Positions 7,381 to 16,126 of a DNA stretch of 55,224 bases are shown piece after piece (the stretch's first letter is position 1; each line of letters starts with the position of its first letter). The position numbers were made by a program, and so were the translations under genes. Origin of the DNA: an uncultured Clostridia bacterium (GTDB lineage: Bacteria > Bacillota > Clostridia > Christensenellales > Borkfalkiaceae); contig CALVME010000051.1 in NCBI GenBank assembly GCA_944342055.1, positions 1 to 55,224 on the forward strand. Reading direction: 5' to 3'. Below the pieces are notes generated by a model. The model saw only the letters and a list, made by a program, of their open reading frames with translations. It searched no databases and was not told the DNA's origin.

Positions 7381-8883
7381 ATGGAGCACGGACGCACGGC
7401 GGGAATGCTGTTTCCCGTCACCGCATTGCCTTCGCCTTACGGCGTGGGAACGCTCGGCAAGGCGGCATATGATTTCATTGATTTTCTGCATCGGAGCAAG
7501 ATCGGCGTATGGCAGATCTTGCCCCTCCTTCCCACGAATTACGGCGACAGTCCCTATCAGTCCTGCTGCGCGAGCGCGCTCAACTACTATTTCATCGACT
7601 TTGAACTGCTGCGCGAAGAGGGGCTTTTGCAGAGAGAGGACTATGCGTCCATCGACTGGGGAAGCGACCCCCGCCGCGTCGATTACGGCAAGCTGTTTTT
7701 GCACAAGGCGGAGGTGCTGCGAAAGGCGTTTTCGAATTTTGACCGTCGGGACGAGACGTTTCAGACGCTGTTGAAGGAGGGGACGTACCGTGATTTTGCG
7801 ATATTCATGACGCTCAAAGGCATGCATGGCAACAGGGCGTGGCAGGAATGGCCGAAGGAATATCGCGTCTATAACGAGGAGACCGTTTCCCGATTTGAGC
7901 GGGATCATGAGGAAGACGTCCTTTTCTGGCAGTTTACGCAGTTCCTCTTTCTGCGTCAGTGGGACGCGATGAAGGCGTACGCGGCGAAAAACGGCGTCTC
8001 GATCATGGGTGACATGCCGCTATATATCGCATACGACAGCGTGGAAGTCTGGAAGTACGGAAGCAAGCTCTTCCGCCTGGACGAAGACAAAAATCCCGTC
8101 CTCGTCGCGGGCGTCCCTCCCGACGCGTTCTCGGACGAGGGGCAGCTCTGGGGCAATCCCGTCTACGACTGGGAAAAGATGAAGAGAGACGGCTATGCCT
8201 GGTGGAAGGCGCGCATTTTGTATGCGTTCCGCTTCTTCGATATCCTGCGCATCGATCATTTCAGGGGATTTGACCGCTACTACGCGATTCCCGCGGAGAG
8301 CGAGACGGCAAAAAACGGCAGGTGGGAAGACGGCCCGAAGGCGGCGCTCTTTGCGGATCTGCTCGAAAAAAACATCGTGGCGGAGGATCTCGGCGTCATC
8401 GACGAGGGCGTGGTGAAGCTCATGAAGGACGTCGGTTATCCCGGCATGAAGATCATCGAATTCGCCTTCGACGGCAATCCGAACAACGAGCACCTGCCGA
8501 GCAATTATACGAAAAACTTTGTGGCGTACACGGGAACGCACGACAACACGCCCCTTCGGCAGTACATCGACGATTTGTCTGCGGAGCGGCTGGCGGTGTT
8601 CAAGAAGAAACTGCGCGAGGAGTGCAGGAAGGCGGGCGTCCGCGCGCGCACGGACACCGTCGAGGCGATCTGCCGCAGCGTGGTGAGGCTCCTGTTTGCG
8701 AGCGTGGCGGATACCGTCATCGTGCCGATGGGCGACCTGCTCGCCCGCGGGGAGGAGGCGCGCATCAATCATCCTTCGATCGTGTCTCCCGCGAACTGGT
8801 CCTATCGCTATCTTGCGGAGGAGTTCACGCCCGCGCTCGCAAGGCGGCTGAGTAAACTGGCGGAGGAATCGAAAAGAAGTTAG
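7381..8883 (+). CDS. malQ: 4-alpha-glucanotransferase (amylomaltase)
   Basis: A 500-aa GH77 enzyme that moves alpha-1,4-glucan segments between maltodextrins in the cytosol. It starts with the family's GMLFPVTALPSPYGVGTLG, has the donor-site motif ILRIDHFRGF with the nucleophile Asp (about residue 291), the acid/base Glu in VAEDLGVI, and YTGTHDNTPL (about 383-392). Length is normal. I prefer the ATG at 7381 to the in-frame ATG at 7363 because GGGAG at 7370-7374 is spaced six bases from it and the upstream codons are not conserved. It stands alone between the ligase operon and pyk and probably serves glycogen or maltodextrin turnover. Confidence 0.95.
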   Translation: MEHGRTAGMLFPVTALPSPYGVGTLGKAAYDFIDFLHRSKIGVWQILPLLPTNYGDSPYQSCCASALNYYFIDFELLREEGLLQREDYASIDWGSDPRRVDYGKLFLHKAEVLRKAFSNFDRRDETFQTLLKEGTYRDFAIFMTLKGMHGNRAWQEWPKEYRVYNEETVSRFERDHEEDVLFWQFTQFLFLRQWDAMKAYAAKNGVSIMGDMPLYIAYDSVEVWKYGSKLFRLDEDKNPVLVAGVPPDAFSDEGQLWGNPVYDWEKMKRDGYAWWKARILYAFRFFDILRIDHFRGFDRYYAIPAESETAKNGRWEDGPKAALFADLLEKNIVAEDLGVIDEGVVKLMKDVGYPGMKIIEFAFDGNPNNEHLPSNYTKNFVAYTGTHDNTPLRQYIDDLSAERLAVFKKKLREECRKAGVRARTDTVEAICRSVVRLLFASVADTVIVPMGDLLARGEEARINHPSIVSPANWSYRYLAEEFTPALARRLSKLAEESKRS

Positions 8884-8966
8884 AGGTAATTCTTTTCCGG
8901 GAAAGGGAGAAACAACAGGGATATTTTCCGAAAACGGGCAGATTTTGTTTTCGAAATCCAGAAAAG

Positions 8967-8990
8967 GAGCGGCGTACAGCCGCTCTTTTT
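8967..8990 (+). terminator. malQ terminator
   Basis: Seven-bp stem GAGCGGC / GCCGCTC with loop GTACA, followed by TTTTT and preceded by AAAA. Confidence 0.85.
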
Positions 8991-9176
8991 CAAAGCAGAG
9001 ACAGACAAAGAAAGGCAAACAAGGGGGAAAATATAAAACAGGAGACGGGCAGAATTTTTCTGTGTGCCGCGCATAGGCGTTTTGACGAGCGCAAAAATGC
9101 CCTTGCCGCGCCGCTTTCATTCTTTCACAAAGGCAAGAAAGACGTCCAAACCGTCGCATCATTCAAAAGGACAAAC
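8991..9176. other. Intergenic space between malQ and pyk terminators
   Basis: With the malQ terminator just before it, this fills a 340-base gap between convergent genes. I see no ribosome site with a plausible frame, no strong promoter and no repeat in it. Confidence 0.6.
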
Positions 9177-9206
9177 AAAAAAACGGCGCGAATGCGCCGT
9201 TTTTTG
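9177..9206 (-). terminator. pyk terminator, symmetrical
   Basis: Seven-bp stem ACGGCGC / GCGCCGT with a GAAT loop, flanked by six or more A on one side and T on the other, so it can stop transcription in both directions. It serves pyk on the - strand and backs up the malQ terminator. Confidence 0.85.
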
Positions 9207-9223
9207 CCTTCAATGTCAATAAT

Positions 9224-10636
9224 TCAGATGCGCTCTACGTTGATGAGGGAGGAGTTGCCGCTCTTGCCGTTCGGCGTGCCGCCCGTGATGACGACCACGT
9301 CTCCGGGCTTGACGAGCCCCGATTCGATCGCCGCGCGCTTCGCAAAGTGGAACAGAACGTCGACGGAGTAGAATTCTTCGCTCATGACGGGAATGACGCC
9401 CCAGCTGAGCGCGAGTTGCTGATAGGCGCGCGGATCGGTGGTCATGCCGATGATGTCGATCATGGGGCGGAAGCGGGAGACCATGCGCGCCGTGCCGCCC
9501 GTCCGCGTGCAGACGACGATGCACTTTGCGCCGATGTCCTGCGCCATAGTGCAGGCGGAGTGCGAAAGCGCTTCGTTCAGATTTCTGATTTCATAAGCAG
9601 ACTCGTCGAGGGACTCGATGTACTGGGTGTTCTTTTCCGCCTGGACGCAGATCCTCGACATTGCCTCGACGGCTTTGACGGGGTAGAGTCCTGCCGCCGT
9701 CTCACCCGAGAGCATGACCGCGGAGGAACCGTCGTAGACGGCGTTCGCGACGTCCGAAATTTCCGCACGGGTGGGGCGGGGCTGTTTGATCATGGATTCG
9801 AGCATCTCCGTTGCGGTGATGACGCGCTTGCCTTTCTTGCGGCAGGTGGAAATGATGTATTTCTGAATGTCGGGGAGCTCTTCGAAGGGGATTTCCACGC
9901 CGAGATCGCCGCGGGCGACCATGACGCCCTGCGCCTCGTCGATGATCTCTTCGAGGTTGTTGACGCCCGAGCGGTTCTCGATCTTGGCGATGAGGTCGAT
10001 GTCTTTGCCGCCGATCGAATCGATGAAGTTTCTCACGTCGATCAGGTCCTGCGCTTTGGAGACGAACGAGCAGGCAATGAATTCGACGCCCTGCTCCACG
10101 CCGAAGGCGATGTCCTTCTTGTCCTGCTCGGAGAGGTATTCCATGTGCAGGTCTTTGTCGGGGAAGAACATGGATTTGTGGTCGGAAGTTTCGCCGCCGA
10201 TGAGCACTTTCGTGACGACGTTCGGCTTTTCGACTTTGATGACTTCGAACACGATGAGGCCGTTGTTCAGGAGGATCTTGTCGCCGACGTTCATCTCCTC
10301 GCAGATGCCCTCGTAGGAAACCGCGACCCTCGTCTCGTCACCCACGATCTGTTCCGTCGTGAAGGTGAACGTCGCGCCCTTTTTCAGCGTGACTTTCTTG
10401 TCGCGGAAGGTGCGGATGCGGAATTCAGGCCCTTTGGTGTCGAGCATGATGGGCAGGGGGATCTTGCGCGTTTCCCGAATGTGCTTGATGATCTCGATTT
10501 TCTTGGCGTGATCCTCGTGCGTGCCGTGGGAGAAATTCAGTCTCGCCACGTTCATGCCCGCGTCGTAGAGCGCGGAAATGACTTCTTCTTTCTCGCTCGC
10601 AGGTCCGAGCGTACAGATGATTTTTGTCTTTTTCAT
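9224..10636 (-). CDS. pyk: Pyruvate kinase
   Basis: A 470-aa glycolytic enzyme that makes pyruvate and ATP from phosphoenolpyruvate and ADP. Landmarks: KTKIICTLGPAS at the N-terminus, NVARLNFSHG, the active-site block DLIAKIENRSG, GVMVARGDLGVEIP and the regulatory-domain VVCTRTGGTARMVSRFRP. The length of 470 means it lacks the extra C-terminal PEP-utiliser domain that many Bacillus and some Clostridia enzymes carry. A ribosome site AAGGAAGG lies just upstream of the ATG. Single-gene unit with its own promoter and terminator. Confidence 0.96.
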   Translation of the reverse strand: MKKTKIICTLGPASEKEEVISALYDAGMNVARLNFSHGTHEDHAKKIEIIKHIRETRKIPLPIMLDTKGPEFRIRTFRDKKVTLKKGATFTFTTEQIVGDETRVAVSYEGICEEMNVGDKILLNNGLIVFEVIKVEKPNVVTKVLIGGETSDHKSMFFPDKDLHMEYLSEQDKKDIAFGVEQGVEFIACSFVSKAQDLIDVRNFIDSIGGKDIDLIAKIENRSGVNNLEEIIDEAQGVMVARGDLGVEIPFEELPDIQKYIISTCRKKGKRVITATEMLESMIKQPRPTRAEISDVANAVYDGSSAVMLSGETAAGLYPVKAVEAMSRICVQAEKNTQYIESLDESAYEIRNLNEALSHSACTMAQDIGAKCIVVCTRTGGTARMVSRFRPMIDIIGMTTDPRAYQQLALSWGVIPVMSEEFYSVDVLFHFAKRAAIESGLVKPGDVVVITGGTPNGKSGNSSLINVERI

Positions 10637-10671
10637 GATCGACCTTCCTTATCATAGATTGTATTGCACTT

Positions 10672-10700
10672 ATTGTACCTTTTTTTCATAAAATAATCAA
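10672..10700 (-). promoter_or_regulatory. pyk promoter
   Basis: Read on the - strand: TTGATT (10700-10695), 17-base spacer, TACAAT (10677-10672). The start lies about 30 bases before the pyk ATG. Confidence 0.8.
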
Positions 10701-10771
10701 GATGTTTTTGAAAAATAATTGAAAAACTTATGAGAGAGCCGCCGTTCTTTTTCCGCGCGGCGAGAAATCGT

Positions 10772-10800
10772 TTGACGGGCGGGCGGGGTTGTGGTATAAT
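10772..10800 (+). promoter_or_regulatory. rnpB promoter
   Basis: TTGACG (10772-10777), 17-base spacer, perfect TATAAT (10795-10800). The predicted start at 10807-10808 coincides with the first base of the closing helix of RNase P RNA. Confidence 0.9.
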
Positions 10801-10807
10801 GCGTGAG

Positions 10808-11150
10808 GTTGAGATAATCATACGGTCGCGGCACCTTTACGGGTGATGAGGAAAGTCCGAGCACCATAGGGCAGGATGCCTGCTAACGGCAGGTGGAGGC
10901 GACTTTAAGGAAAGTGCAACAGAAATAAACCGCATTCTTTTGAATGCAAGGGTGGAAAGGCGAGGCAAGAGCTCACCGACGCCCCGGAGACGGGGCGTGC
11001 CATGTAAACCCCATCCGGTGCAAGATTGGGAATTTGCCATACGGGTTGCCCGCCCGGCAAATTCCGTGAATATCGCTGGAGCCTGCCGGTGACGGCAGGC
11101 GTAGATAAATGACCGTACACGACAGAACTCGGCTTACAGATTATCTCAAC
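10808..11150 (+). ncRNA. rnpB: RNase P RNA, bacterial A type
   Basis: About 343 nt. The 5' and 3' ends pair as helix P1 (GTTGAGATAATC with GATTATCTCAAC). The universally conserved CR I is GAGGAAAGTCCGA at 10848-10860 and CR V is ACAGAACTCGGCTTACAGA at 11122-11140. The P12-like hairpin GACGCCCC / GGGGCGT is near 10980-11000. This is the catalytic RNA that trims the 5' leader of tRNA precursors. No protein gene (rnpA) is in the window. Confidence 0.97.
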
Positions 11151-11165
11151 TTTCCGGCACACCCC

Positions 11166-11196
11166 GCCGCGCGGCTCTCCGCGCGGCGTCTTTTTT
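11166..11196 (+). terminator. rnpB terminator
   Basis: Nine-bp stem GCCGCGCGG / CCGCGCGGC with loop CTCT, then GTC and six T. Confidence 0.88.
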
Positions 11197-11349
11197 CGTC
11201 CGAAGGGGAAGGGAGCCGCTTTTTTTCTCGGCCGCGGGGCGGGAAAGGTTTTTTCGCATCGGGGCAGCCCGAAAGAAAAAGCCTGCGCCGAAGCGGTTGT
11301 CAAAACGCGGCGGTGCGCGCAAATTCGCGAAAATTTTACAAAAAAAACC

Positions 11350-11378
11350 TTTCAATTTCGACAGGAATGTGCTATAAT
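11350..11378 (+). promoter_or_regulatory. lgt operon promoter, extended -10
   Basis: TGCTATAAT (11370-11378) is a perfect extended -10; the -35 seventeen bases upstream (TTTCAA) is weak. AAGGAG at 11390-11395 is the ribosome site for lgt. Confidence 0.75.
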
Positions 11379-11401
11379 ACAAAAAGTATAAGGAGATATC
11401 T

Positions 11402-12394
11402 ATGAATCTGCTCAACCCGCATTTTACGATCTTCGGATTTGAAATATATTACTATGGCGTCATCATCGTGACGGGCATGATTTTGGCGACCGTGCTCTCC
11501 GCCGTCCTGATGCGCCGCAGGAACATCTCTTCCGATCTGATCTATACGTTCTTCATCGTCTGCATTCCGACGGCGCTCGTCTGCGCCCGCATCTATTATT
11601 GCGTGTTCTACTACGACGGCTGGGAGAAGATCACGCGGCTCCTTGAATTCCGCGACGGCGGGCTCGCCGTGTACGGCGGACTCATCGGCGGCATCGGGAG
11701 CGGCATCATCGTCTGCCTCGTCAAGAAGATCCCGCTCTCCCGCCCCGCGGATTGCGTGTTCCCGAACATCTGCCTCGCGCAGGCGATCGGCAGGTGGGGC
11801 AATTTCGTCAATCAGGAGGCTTACGGCAATCTCGTCGAGAATCCTTCCTGGCAGTGGTTTCCCTACGCCGTGCACATCGACGGCAAGTGGTATCAGGCGA
11901 CCTTCTTCTATGAGAGCTCGCTGAATTTCATCTGCTGGGTGGGGCTCTTTATCCTGGCGTGGAAATTCGTCAAAAAGCCGAACGGGATCGTCGCGTTCGC
12001 CTGGCTCGCGTGCTGCGGGCTGGTGCGCGTGTTCGTGGAGGGGCTGCGCTCGGACAGCCTGTACTGGGGTCCCTTCCGCGTTTCACAGCTTCTGGCGGGC
12101 ATCATTCTCGTCGTCGGCGTCGGCATGATCGCGTTCCTGCTCCTTCGCAACAGGAAGAAGGAGGGCTGCCTCGTCGGCTCGCTTCGGGGAGATCCTTACG
12201 GCATCACCGAATTCATCAGGAACGACAAGGACGACGTGCCGGACAAAAAGATCAACGCGATGCGCCATCTCTACGAAAAAGAGGGGACGCAGGGCGATAC
12301 AAAAGCGGCGCAAGGGCAAGGAGGGAAAACTGAGCTGCCTTGCGGGCAGCCGGACGAAAACGACAAGCCGCATGGCGGAGAGAAGGACGATTAA
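11402..12394 (+). CDS. lgt: Prolipoprotein diacylglyceryl transferase
   Basis: A 330-aa multi-pass membrane enzyme that attaches diacylglycerol to the lipobox Cys of prelipoproteins, the step before signal peptidase II. The Lgt signature GRWGNFVNQEAYG is at about 137-149, with RDGGLAVYGGLIGG earlier and VEGLRSDSLYWGPFRVSQ later. About seven membrane segments. The C-terminal ~70 residues after the last helix (from RNRKKEGC) are hydrophilic and charged, longer than in most Lgt proteins, and are probably a cytosolic tail. First gene of a run with lspA two genes on, so both steps of lipoprotein maturation are co-transcribed. A lipoprotein substrate is encoded at 31437. Confidence 0.95.
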   Translation: MNLLNPHFTIFGFEIYYYGVIIVTGMILATVLSAVLMRRRNISSDLIYTFFIVCIPTALVCARIYYCVFYYDGWEKITRLLEFRDGGLAVYGGLIGGIGSGIIVCLVKKIPLSRPADCVFPNICLAQAIGRWGNFVNQEAYGNLVENPSWQWFPYAVHIDGKWYQATFFYESSLNFICWVGLFILAWKFVKKPNGIVAFAWLACCGLVRVFVEGLRSDSLYWGPFRVSQLLAGIILVVGVGMIAFLLLRNRKKEGCLVGSLRGDPYGITEFIRNDKDDVPDKKINAMRHLYEKEGTQGDTKAAQGQGGKTELPCGQPDENDKPHGGEKDD

Positions 12395-12404
12395 GGAGGC
12401 TTAC

Positions 12405-12866
12405 ATGTTCAAGGCAAAGAAGGAGCTTGCGGCTTGCAAGGCGGAATATGAAGCGCAGCTCGCCAAACAGCGCGAGGCGATCGAGTCTTTGACGGAGCGC
12501 AACCGCGCCGTGGAGGCGGAACTGAGCGCGTACCGCGCGAAGGAGAAGGCGATCGCCGATTCCCTGATCGCGGCGAGCGCACAGCGGGAGGCGATGGCGA
12601 TCCGCGAGGCGGAGATCGAGAACGCGTCGGAGCGGAGCAACGCCCTTCTGGCGCAGAAGTGCCGCGCCCTTTTGGATTCTCTTTTGCAAAAATATCCCGA
12701 AGAGGGGGACGTAAAGCAGTTCGAGGCGTTTGTCTCCGAACTGGAAGCCACGCTCTCCGAGGACTGCCTTTCCGAGCCCGAGGAGGGGAACATCTCTTCC
12801 GATGAGCTCGCAAATCCCAAAAAAGATCTCGCATCGCTCTGCAAAGAGCTTGGAGTAATGGAATAA
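12405..12866 (+). CDS. Coiled-coil protein of unknown function
   Basis: A 153-aa soluble protein I do not recognise. Residues ~1-95 are rich in Ala, Glu, Lys and Arg with heptad spacing (KKELAACKAEYEAQLAKQ and on), i.e. one long coiled coil; the last 45 residues are acidic with Pro and Ser. No signal peptide or membrane segment. An AAGGAGG (12393-12399) is ideally spaced to the ATG at 12405. The stop shares one base with the lspA start (TAATG), so it is coupled to lspA. Its place between lgt and lspA hints at an envelope-related scaffold role, which is only inference. Confidence 0.75.
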   Translation: MFKAKKELAACKAEYEAQLAKQREAIESLTERNRAVEAELSAYRAKEKAIADSLIAASAQREAMAIREAEIENASERSNALLAQKCRALLDSLLQKYPEEGDVKQFEAFVSELEATLSEDCLSEPEEGNISSDELANPKKDLASLCKELGVME

Positions 12867-13333
12867 TGGTGTATTGCTTTCTGATTTTCGGCTTGCTCGC
12901 CTTCGATCTTCTGACCAAGGCGCTCGCCGACGCATTCTCTGTTCACGTCGCGCTCATCCCGCGATTTCTGGAGCTGAACATCACTTACAACAGGGGCGCG
13001 GCGTTTTCCTGGCTTTCGGACAAGTCGTGGTCGCAGGCGTTCTTCATCGGACTGAGCGCGGTGATCTGCATCGCGTTTGTGATCGCGCTCGTCAAACTTC
13101 CCAAGACAAAGCGGGTGGCGAAGCTGAGTTTTTCCTTCCTGCTCGCAGGGGCGCTCGGGAACATGGTCGACCGCATCGCGTTCAATTACGTCAGAGACTT
13201 CGTCGATTTCCCATGGTTCGCCAATTGCAATTTTGCGGACTTTTTCATCACGGCGGGGTGCATTCTCCTGTTTGTACACATCTTGTTTTTGGATGAAGAC
13301 GCATTGTTCCGCAAGAAGAAAGAGGACGCATGA
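12866..13333 (+). CDS. lspA: Lipoprotein signal peptidase (signal peptidase II)
   Basis: A 155-aa membrane aspartyl protease that cuts the signal peptide from diacylglyceryl-prolipoproteins. Four membrane segments; conserved NRGAAFSW (42-49), GALGNMVDRI (95-104), and Asp111 and Asp125 (in VRDFVDF and CNFADFF) align with the catalytic pair. The loop between the two Asp residues is short. It starts inside the stop of the coiled-coil gene and its own end overlaps the next start by four bases. Confidence 0.95.
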   Translation: MVYCFLIFGLLAFDLLTKALADAFSVHVALIPRFLELNITYNRGAAFSWLSDKSWSQAFFIGLSAVICIAFVIALVKLPKTKRVAKLSFSFLLAGALGNMVDRIAFNYVRDFVDFPWFANCNFADFFITAGCILLFVHILFLDEDALFRKKKEDA

Positions 13334-14238
13334 CCGATCGCTGTTTTGTTGCGGAGGAACCGCATAAGCGCGTGGACGTCTTTCTCTGCGGCGAGACGGA
13401 ACTCACGCGTTCCGCCGTCAAAAAACTCATCGACGAGGGAAACGTGACGGTGAACGGCGAGACGGTCAAGGCGGGAAGGGAGATCAGAGCGGGGGACGTG
13501 ATCAGTCTCTCTCTGCCCGAACCGAAGGAGCTTTCCGTCCGCCCCGAAAACATTCCTCTCGACATCGTCTGGCAGGATGAGGACATCGCGGTGGTGAACA
13601 AACCGCAGGGCATGACGGTGCACATGGGGAACGGCAATACGGACGGCACCCTCGTCAACGCGCTTCTGTATCACCTCGATTCGCTTTCGGGCATCAACGG
13701 CGTCATCCGCCCGGGGATCGTGCATCGGATCGACAAGGACACTTCCGGGCTTTTGGTGGTCGCAAAGAACGACAAGGCGCACGTCTCGCTCTCCCGACAG
13801 ATCGCGGAAAAGACTTGCCGCAGGACGTATTACGCCCTATTGGAGGGACGCGTCAGGGAGGATAGCGGCAGGATCGAGACCTTCATCGGCAGGAGCCCGT
13901 CGGACAGGACGAAGATGGCGGTCGTGCCGGAGGGAAAGGGCAAGCGTGCGGTGACCGATTTTTGCGTGGTGAAGAGGTATCGCGGCTACACCCTCATGCG
14001 CTTCGATCTGCAGACGGGGCGCACCCATCAGATACGCGTCCACGCGAAGCATATGGGGCATCCCGTGGTGGGGGATCCCGTCTACGGATACAAAAATCAG
14101 AAATTCGATCTGAAGGGGCAGCTGTTGCATGCCGCCGCACTCACGCTGCGGCACCCGACGACGGGGGAGACGCTGACCTTCGAGGCGCCGCTCCCCGATT
14201 ATTTCGAAAAAGTGTTGGCAGGTTTGGAAGATGAATGA
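13330..14238 (+). CDS. RluA/RluD-family pseudouridine synthase
   Basis: A 302-aa RNA-modifying enzyme. An S4-like RNA-binding domain occupies residues ~1-70 (KRVDVFLCGETELTRSAVKKLIDEGNV region), followed by the synthase domain with HRIDKDTSGLLVVAKND (about 136-152), which carries the catalytic Asp, and LQTGRTHQIRVHAKHMGHPVVGDPVYG. The lspA - pseudouridine synthase - pyrR order is common in Firmicutes. The exact rRNA position modified cannot be told from sequence alone, so I give no symbol. ATGA overlap with lspA; eight-base overlap with pyrR. Confidence 0.92.
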   Translation: MTDRCFVAEEPHKRVDVFLCGETELTRSAVKKLIDEGNVTVNGETVKAGREIRAGDVISLSLPEPKELSVRPENIPLDIVWQDEDIAVVNKPQGMTVHMGNGNTDGTLVNALLYHLDSLSGINGVIRPGIVHRIDKDTSGLLVVAKNDKAHVSLSRQIAEKTCRRTYYALLEGRVREDSGRIETFIGRSPSDRTKMAVVPEGKGKRAVTDFCVVKRYRGYTLMRFDLQTGRTHQIRVHAKHMGHPVVGDPVYGYKNQKFDLKGQLLHAAALTLRHPTTGETLTFEAPLPDYFEKVLAGLEDE

Positions 14239-14758
14239 ATTGGTTTTGATGGACGCAAACGCCATGGACCGCACGCTCACGCGGCTGGTGCATGAGATCG
14301 TGGAGCGCAACCGCGGTACGGAAAACGTGGCTCTGCTCGGCATCCGCACGCGCGGCGTCTATCTCGCGCGCCGCGTGGCAAAGAAACTTTGCGAGCTGGA
14401 AGGGCGTGAAGTGCCGCTCGGCGAATTGGACATCACGCTGTATCGCGACGATCTGTTCGACGGTTGCGACGCGGTGTATCGCGGCTCGCGCGTGGAATTT
14501 CCCGTGGACGGGAAGGACGTGGTGCTGTGCGACGACGTGCTCTACACGGGCAGGACGGCGCGCAGCGCGATCGCGGCGGTGCTCGCGCTCGGGCGGCCGA
14601 AGAGCATTCAGCTGCTCATCCTCGTCGACCGAGGGCACAGGGAGCTTCCCTTTCAGTCCGACTATACGGGCAAGAACGTGCCGACTTCGCGCGCGGAGCG
14701 CGTCGTGGTGCATTGCGCGGAGTGCGACGGGGAGGACAGCGTGCGGCTCATCCGCTAA
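14231..14758 (+). CDS. pyrR: PyrR: pyrimidine operon attenuator / uracil phosphoribosyltransferase
   Basis: A 175-aa phosphoribosyltransferase-fold protein. The PRPP loop is VVLCDDVLYTGRTARSA (about 97-113), and GIRTRGVYLARR (38-49) is the PyrR-type N-terminal loop. In Firmicutes PyrR binds UMP/UTP and pyr leader RNA to cause attenuation. No pyr biosynthesis gene and no PyrR-type leader is visible in this window, so it acts in trans here. It ends the lgt operon, with a terminator nine bases further on. Confidence 0.93.
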   Translation: MNELVLMDANAMDRTLTRLVHEIVERNRGTENVALLGIRTRGVYLARRVAKKLCELEGREVPLGELDITLYRDDLFDGCDAVYRGSRVEFPVDGKDVVLCDDVLYTGRTARSAIAAVLALGRPKSIQLLILVDRGHRELPFQSDYTGKNVPTSRAERVVVHCAECDGEDSVRLIR

Positions 14759-14766
14759 ATTTTTGC

Positions 14767-14796
14767 AAAGGCTTTCAAAGAGAGAGCCTTTTTTCT
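14767..14796 (+). terminator. Terminator of the lgt-pyrR operon
   Basis: Ten-bp stem AAAGGCTTTC / GAGAGCCTTT (one G-T pair) with a 5-base loop, followed by a run of T. Confidence 0.85.
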
Positions 14797-14824
14797 TTAC
14801 AATTTCCGCAAAAAACCTTATAAT
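14796..14824 (+). promoter_or_regulatory. Promoter that starts at the ATG of the radical SAM/PDZ gene
   Basis: TTTACA (14796-14801), 17-base spacer, perfect TATAAT (14819-14824). Only six bases (GCAGGT) separate the -10 from the ATG at 14831, so the predicted start is at or within a base or two of the A of the start codon. Confidence 0.85.
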
Positions 14825-14830
14825 GCAGGT

Positions 14831-16117
14831 ATGTTGAAAATTTGCGCCGTGGAGCGCGGCGGCGTCGGAGCAAAATTGCATCTGAAGAAGGGAGACGAGG
14901 TCGTCTCCTTCGACGGTTATCCCGCGTTGGACGAGATGGACTATCTCTACGCGGACAGCCGCCCCTCCTTTGCGATGGAAGTGCGCAGAGGGGAAGAGAC
15001 CTTCCGCCTCGACGTGGAAAAGGACGAAGAGGATTCGCTCCGCCTCCGCTTCGAGGGGAACGACGCCATCCGCACCTGTCACAATCATTGTATCTTCTGC
15101 TTTGTCGATCAGATGCCGAAGGGCATGCGCGAGAGTCTGTACGTCAAGGACGACGACTACACGATGAGCTTTGCCTGCGGCAATTTCGTCACGCTGACCA
15201 ACCTGTCCGAGGAAGATCTGGCGCGCATCATACGACTCAGACTGTCGCCGCTGTATGTCTCCGTTCACACCATGACGCCCGAGCTTCGCTGTGAGCTTCT
15301 GCGCAATCGGTTCGCGGGCAAGATCGTCGGACAGATCGACGCGCTCGCAAAGGCGGGCATCGTCATCCACGCGCAGGCGGTCGTCGTGCCCGGCAAGAAC
15401 GATTTCGAAGACCTGGGGGCGACGGCGCGCAAGCTGTTTTCCTACTATCCGCAGGTCAAGGATTTTGCGGTGGTGCCGACGGGACTGACGAAGTATCGGG
15501 AGGGGCTGACGGAGATCCCCGACGTGGACGGCGATTATGCGGCGAGGTTTCTGGACTATACGGACGCGCTCAATGAAGAGTTCGGCGCCAACTTCGTGCT
15601 CGCCGCCGACGAGTATTACATCAAAGCGGGAAGAAAGATGAAGCCCGCCTCCTTTTACGGAGATTTTGAACAGATCGAAAACGGAATCGGCATGACCGCG
15701 AAATTCACCTCGGAATTTTTTGAGGCGCTCTCCGACGCGAAACTGCCTAGGCGCAAGCGCACGCTCTGTATCTGCGGGACGAGTGCGGGGCCGATCGTGC
15801 AGGAACTCTGCGATGCGGCGAATGCGCGCGTCGAGGGGCTGGAGGCGCGCGCCCTCGTCGTAAAAAACGATTTCTTCGGGGAGACGGTGACCTGTACGGG
15901 ACTTTTGACGGGCAGAGACATTCTGTGTGCACTGCAGGAAGCGAAGGGCAGTTACGACGAAGTGTTGCTCCCCGCCAACACCATGCGCGAATTTGAAGAA
16001 GTATTTCTCTGCGGCATGACGCTCAAAGAGCTCAGGCGGCAGCTCGGTTTTAAGAACATACGCGTCAATCGGGAGGGAGGCGAAGGATTTTACCGCCTGC
16101 TCTCCACCTTAAAGTGA
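14831..16117 (+). CDS. DUF512-family radical SAM protein with N-terminal PDZ-like domain
   Basis: A 428-aa protein of the family of putative FeS enzymes with a PDZ-like N-terminus (residues ~1-60), a radical SAM core with Cys83, Cys87 and Cys90 (CHNHCIFC, then FVDQMPKGMR), and a C-terminal DUF512 region (from ~200). It is found beside der in many Clostridia, as here, ten bases upstream of der. Reaction unknown. The ATG at 14831 has no Shine-Dalgarno site and lies six bases after a perfect -10, so translation is probably from a leaderless mRNA. No alternative start downstream precedes the conserved sequence with a better ribosome site. Confidence 0.9.
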   Translation: MLKICAVERGGVGAKLHLKKGDEVVSFDGYPALDEMDYLYADSRPSFAMEVRRGEETFRLDVEKDEEDSLRLRFEGNDAIRTCHNHCIFCFVDQMPKGMRESLYVKDDDYTMSFACGNFVTLTNLSEEDLARIIRLRLSPLYVSVHTMTPELRCELLRNRFAGKIVGQIDALAKAGIVIHAQAVVVPGKNDFEDLGATARKLFSYYPQVKDFAVVPTGLTKYREGLTEIPDVDGDYAARFLDYTDALNEEFGANFVLAADEYYIKAGRKMKPASFYGDFEQIENGIGMTAKFTSEFFEALSDAKLPRRKRTLCICGTSAGPIVQELCDAANARVEGLEARALVVKNDFFGETVTCTGLLTGRDILCALQEAKGSYDEVLLPANTMREFEEVFLCGMTLKELRRQLGFKNIRVNREGGEGFYRLLSTLK

Positions 16118-16126
16118 GGATTATCT

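Noticed and set aside
8880-9074. Open frame of 64 codons on the - strand with a hydrophobic start
   Set aside because: It lies across the malQ terminator, has no ribosome site or promoter, and no recognisable feature.
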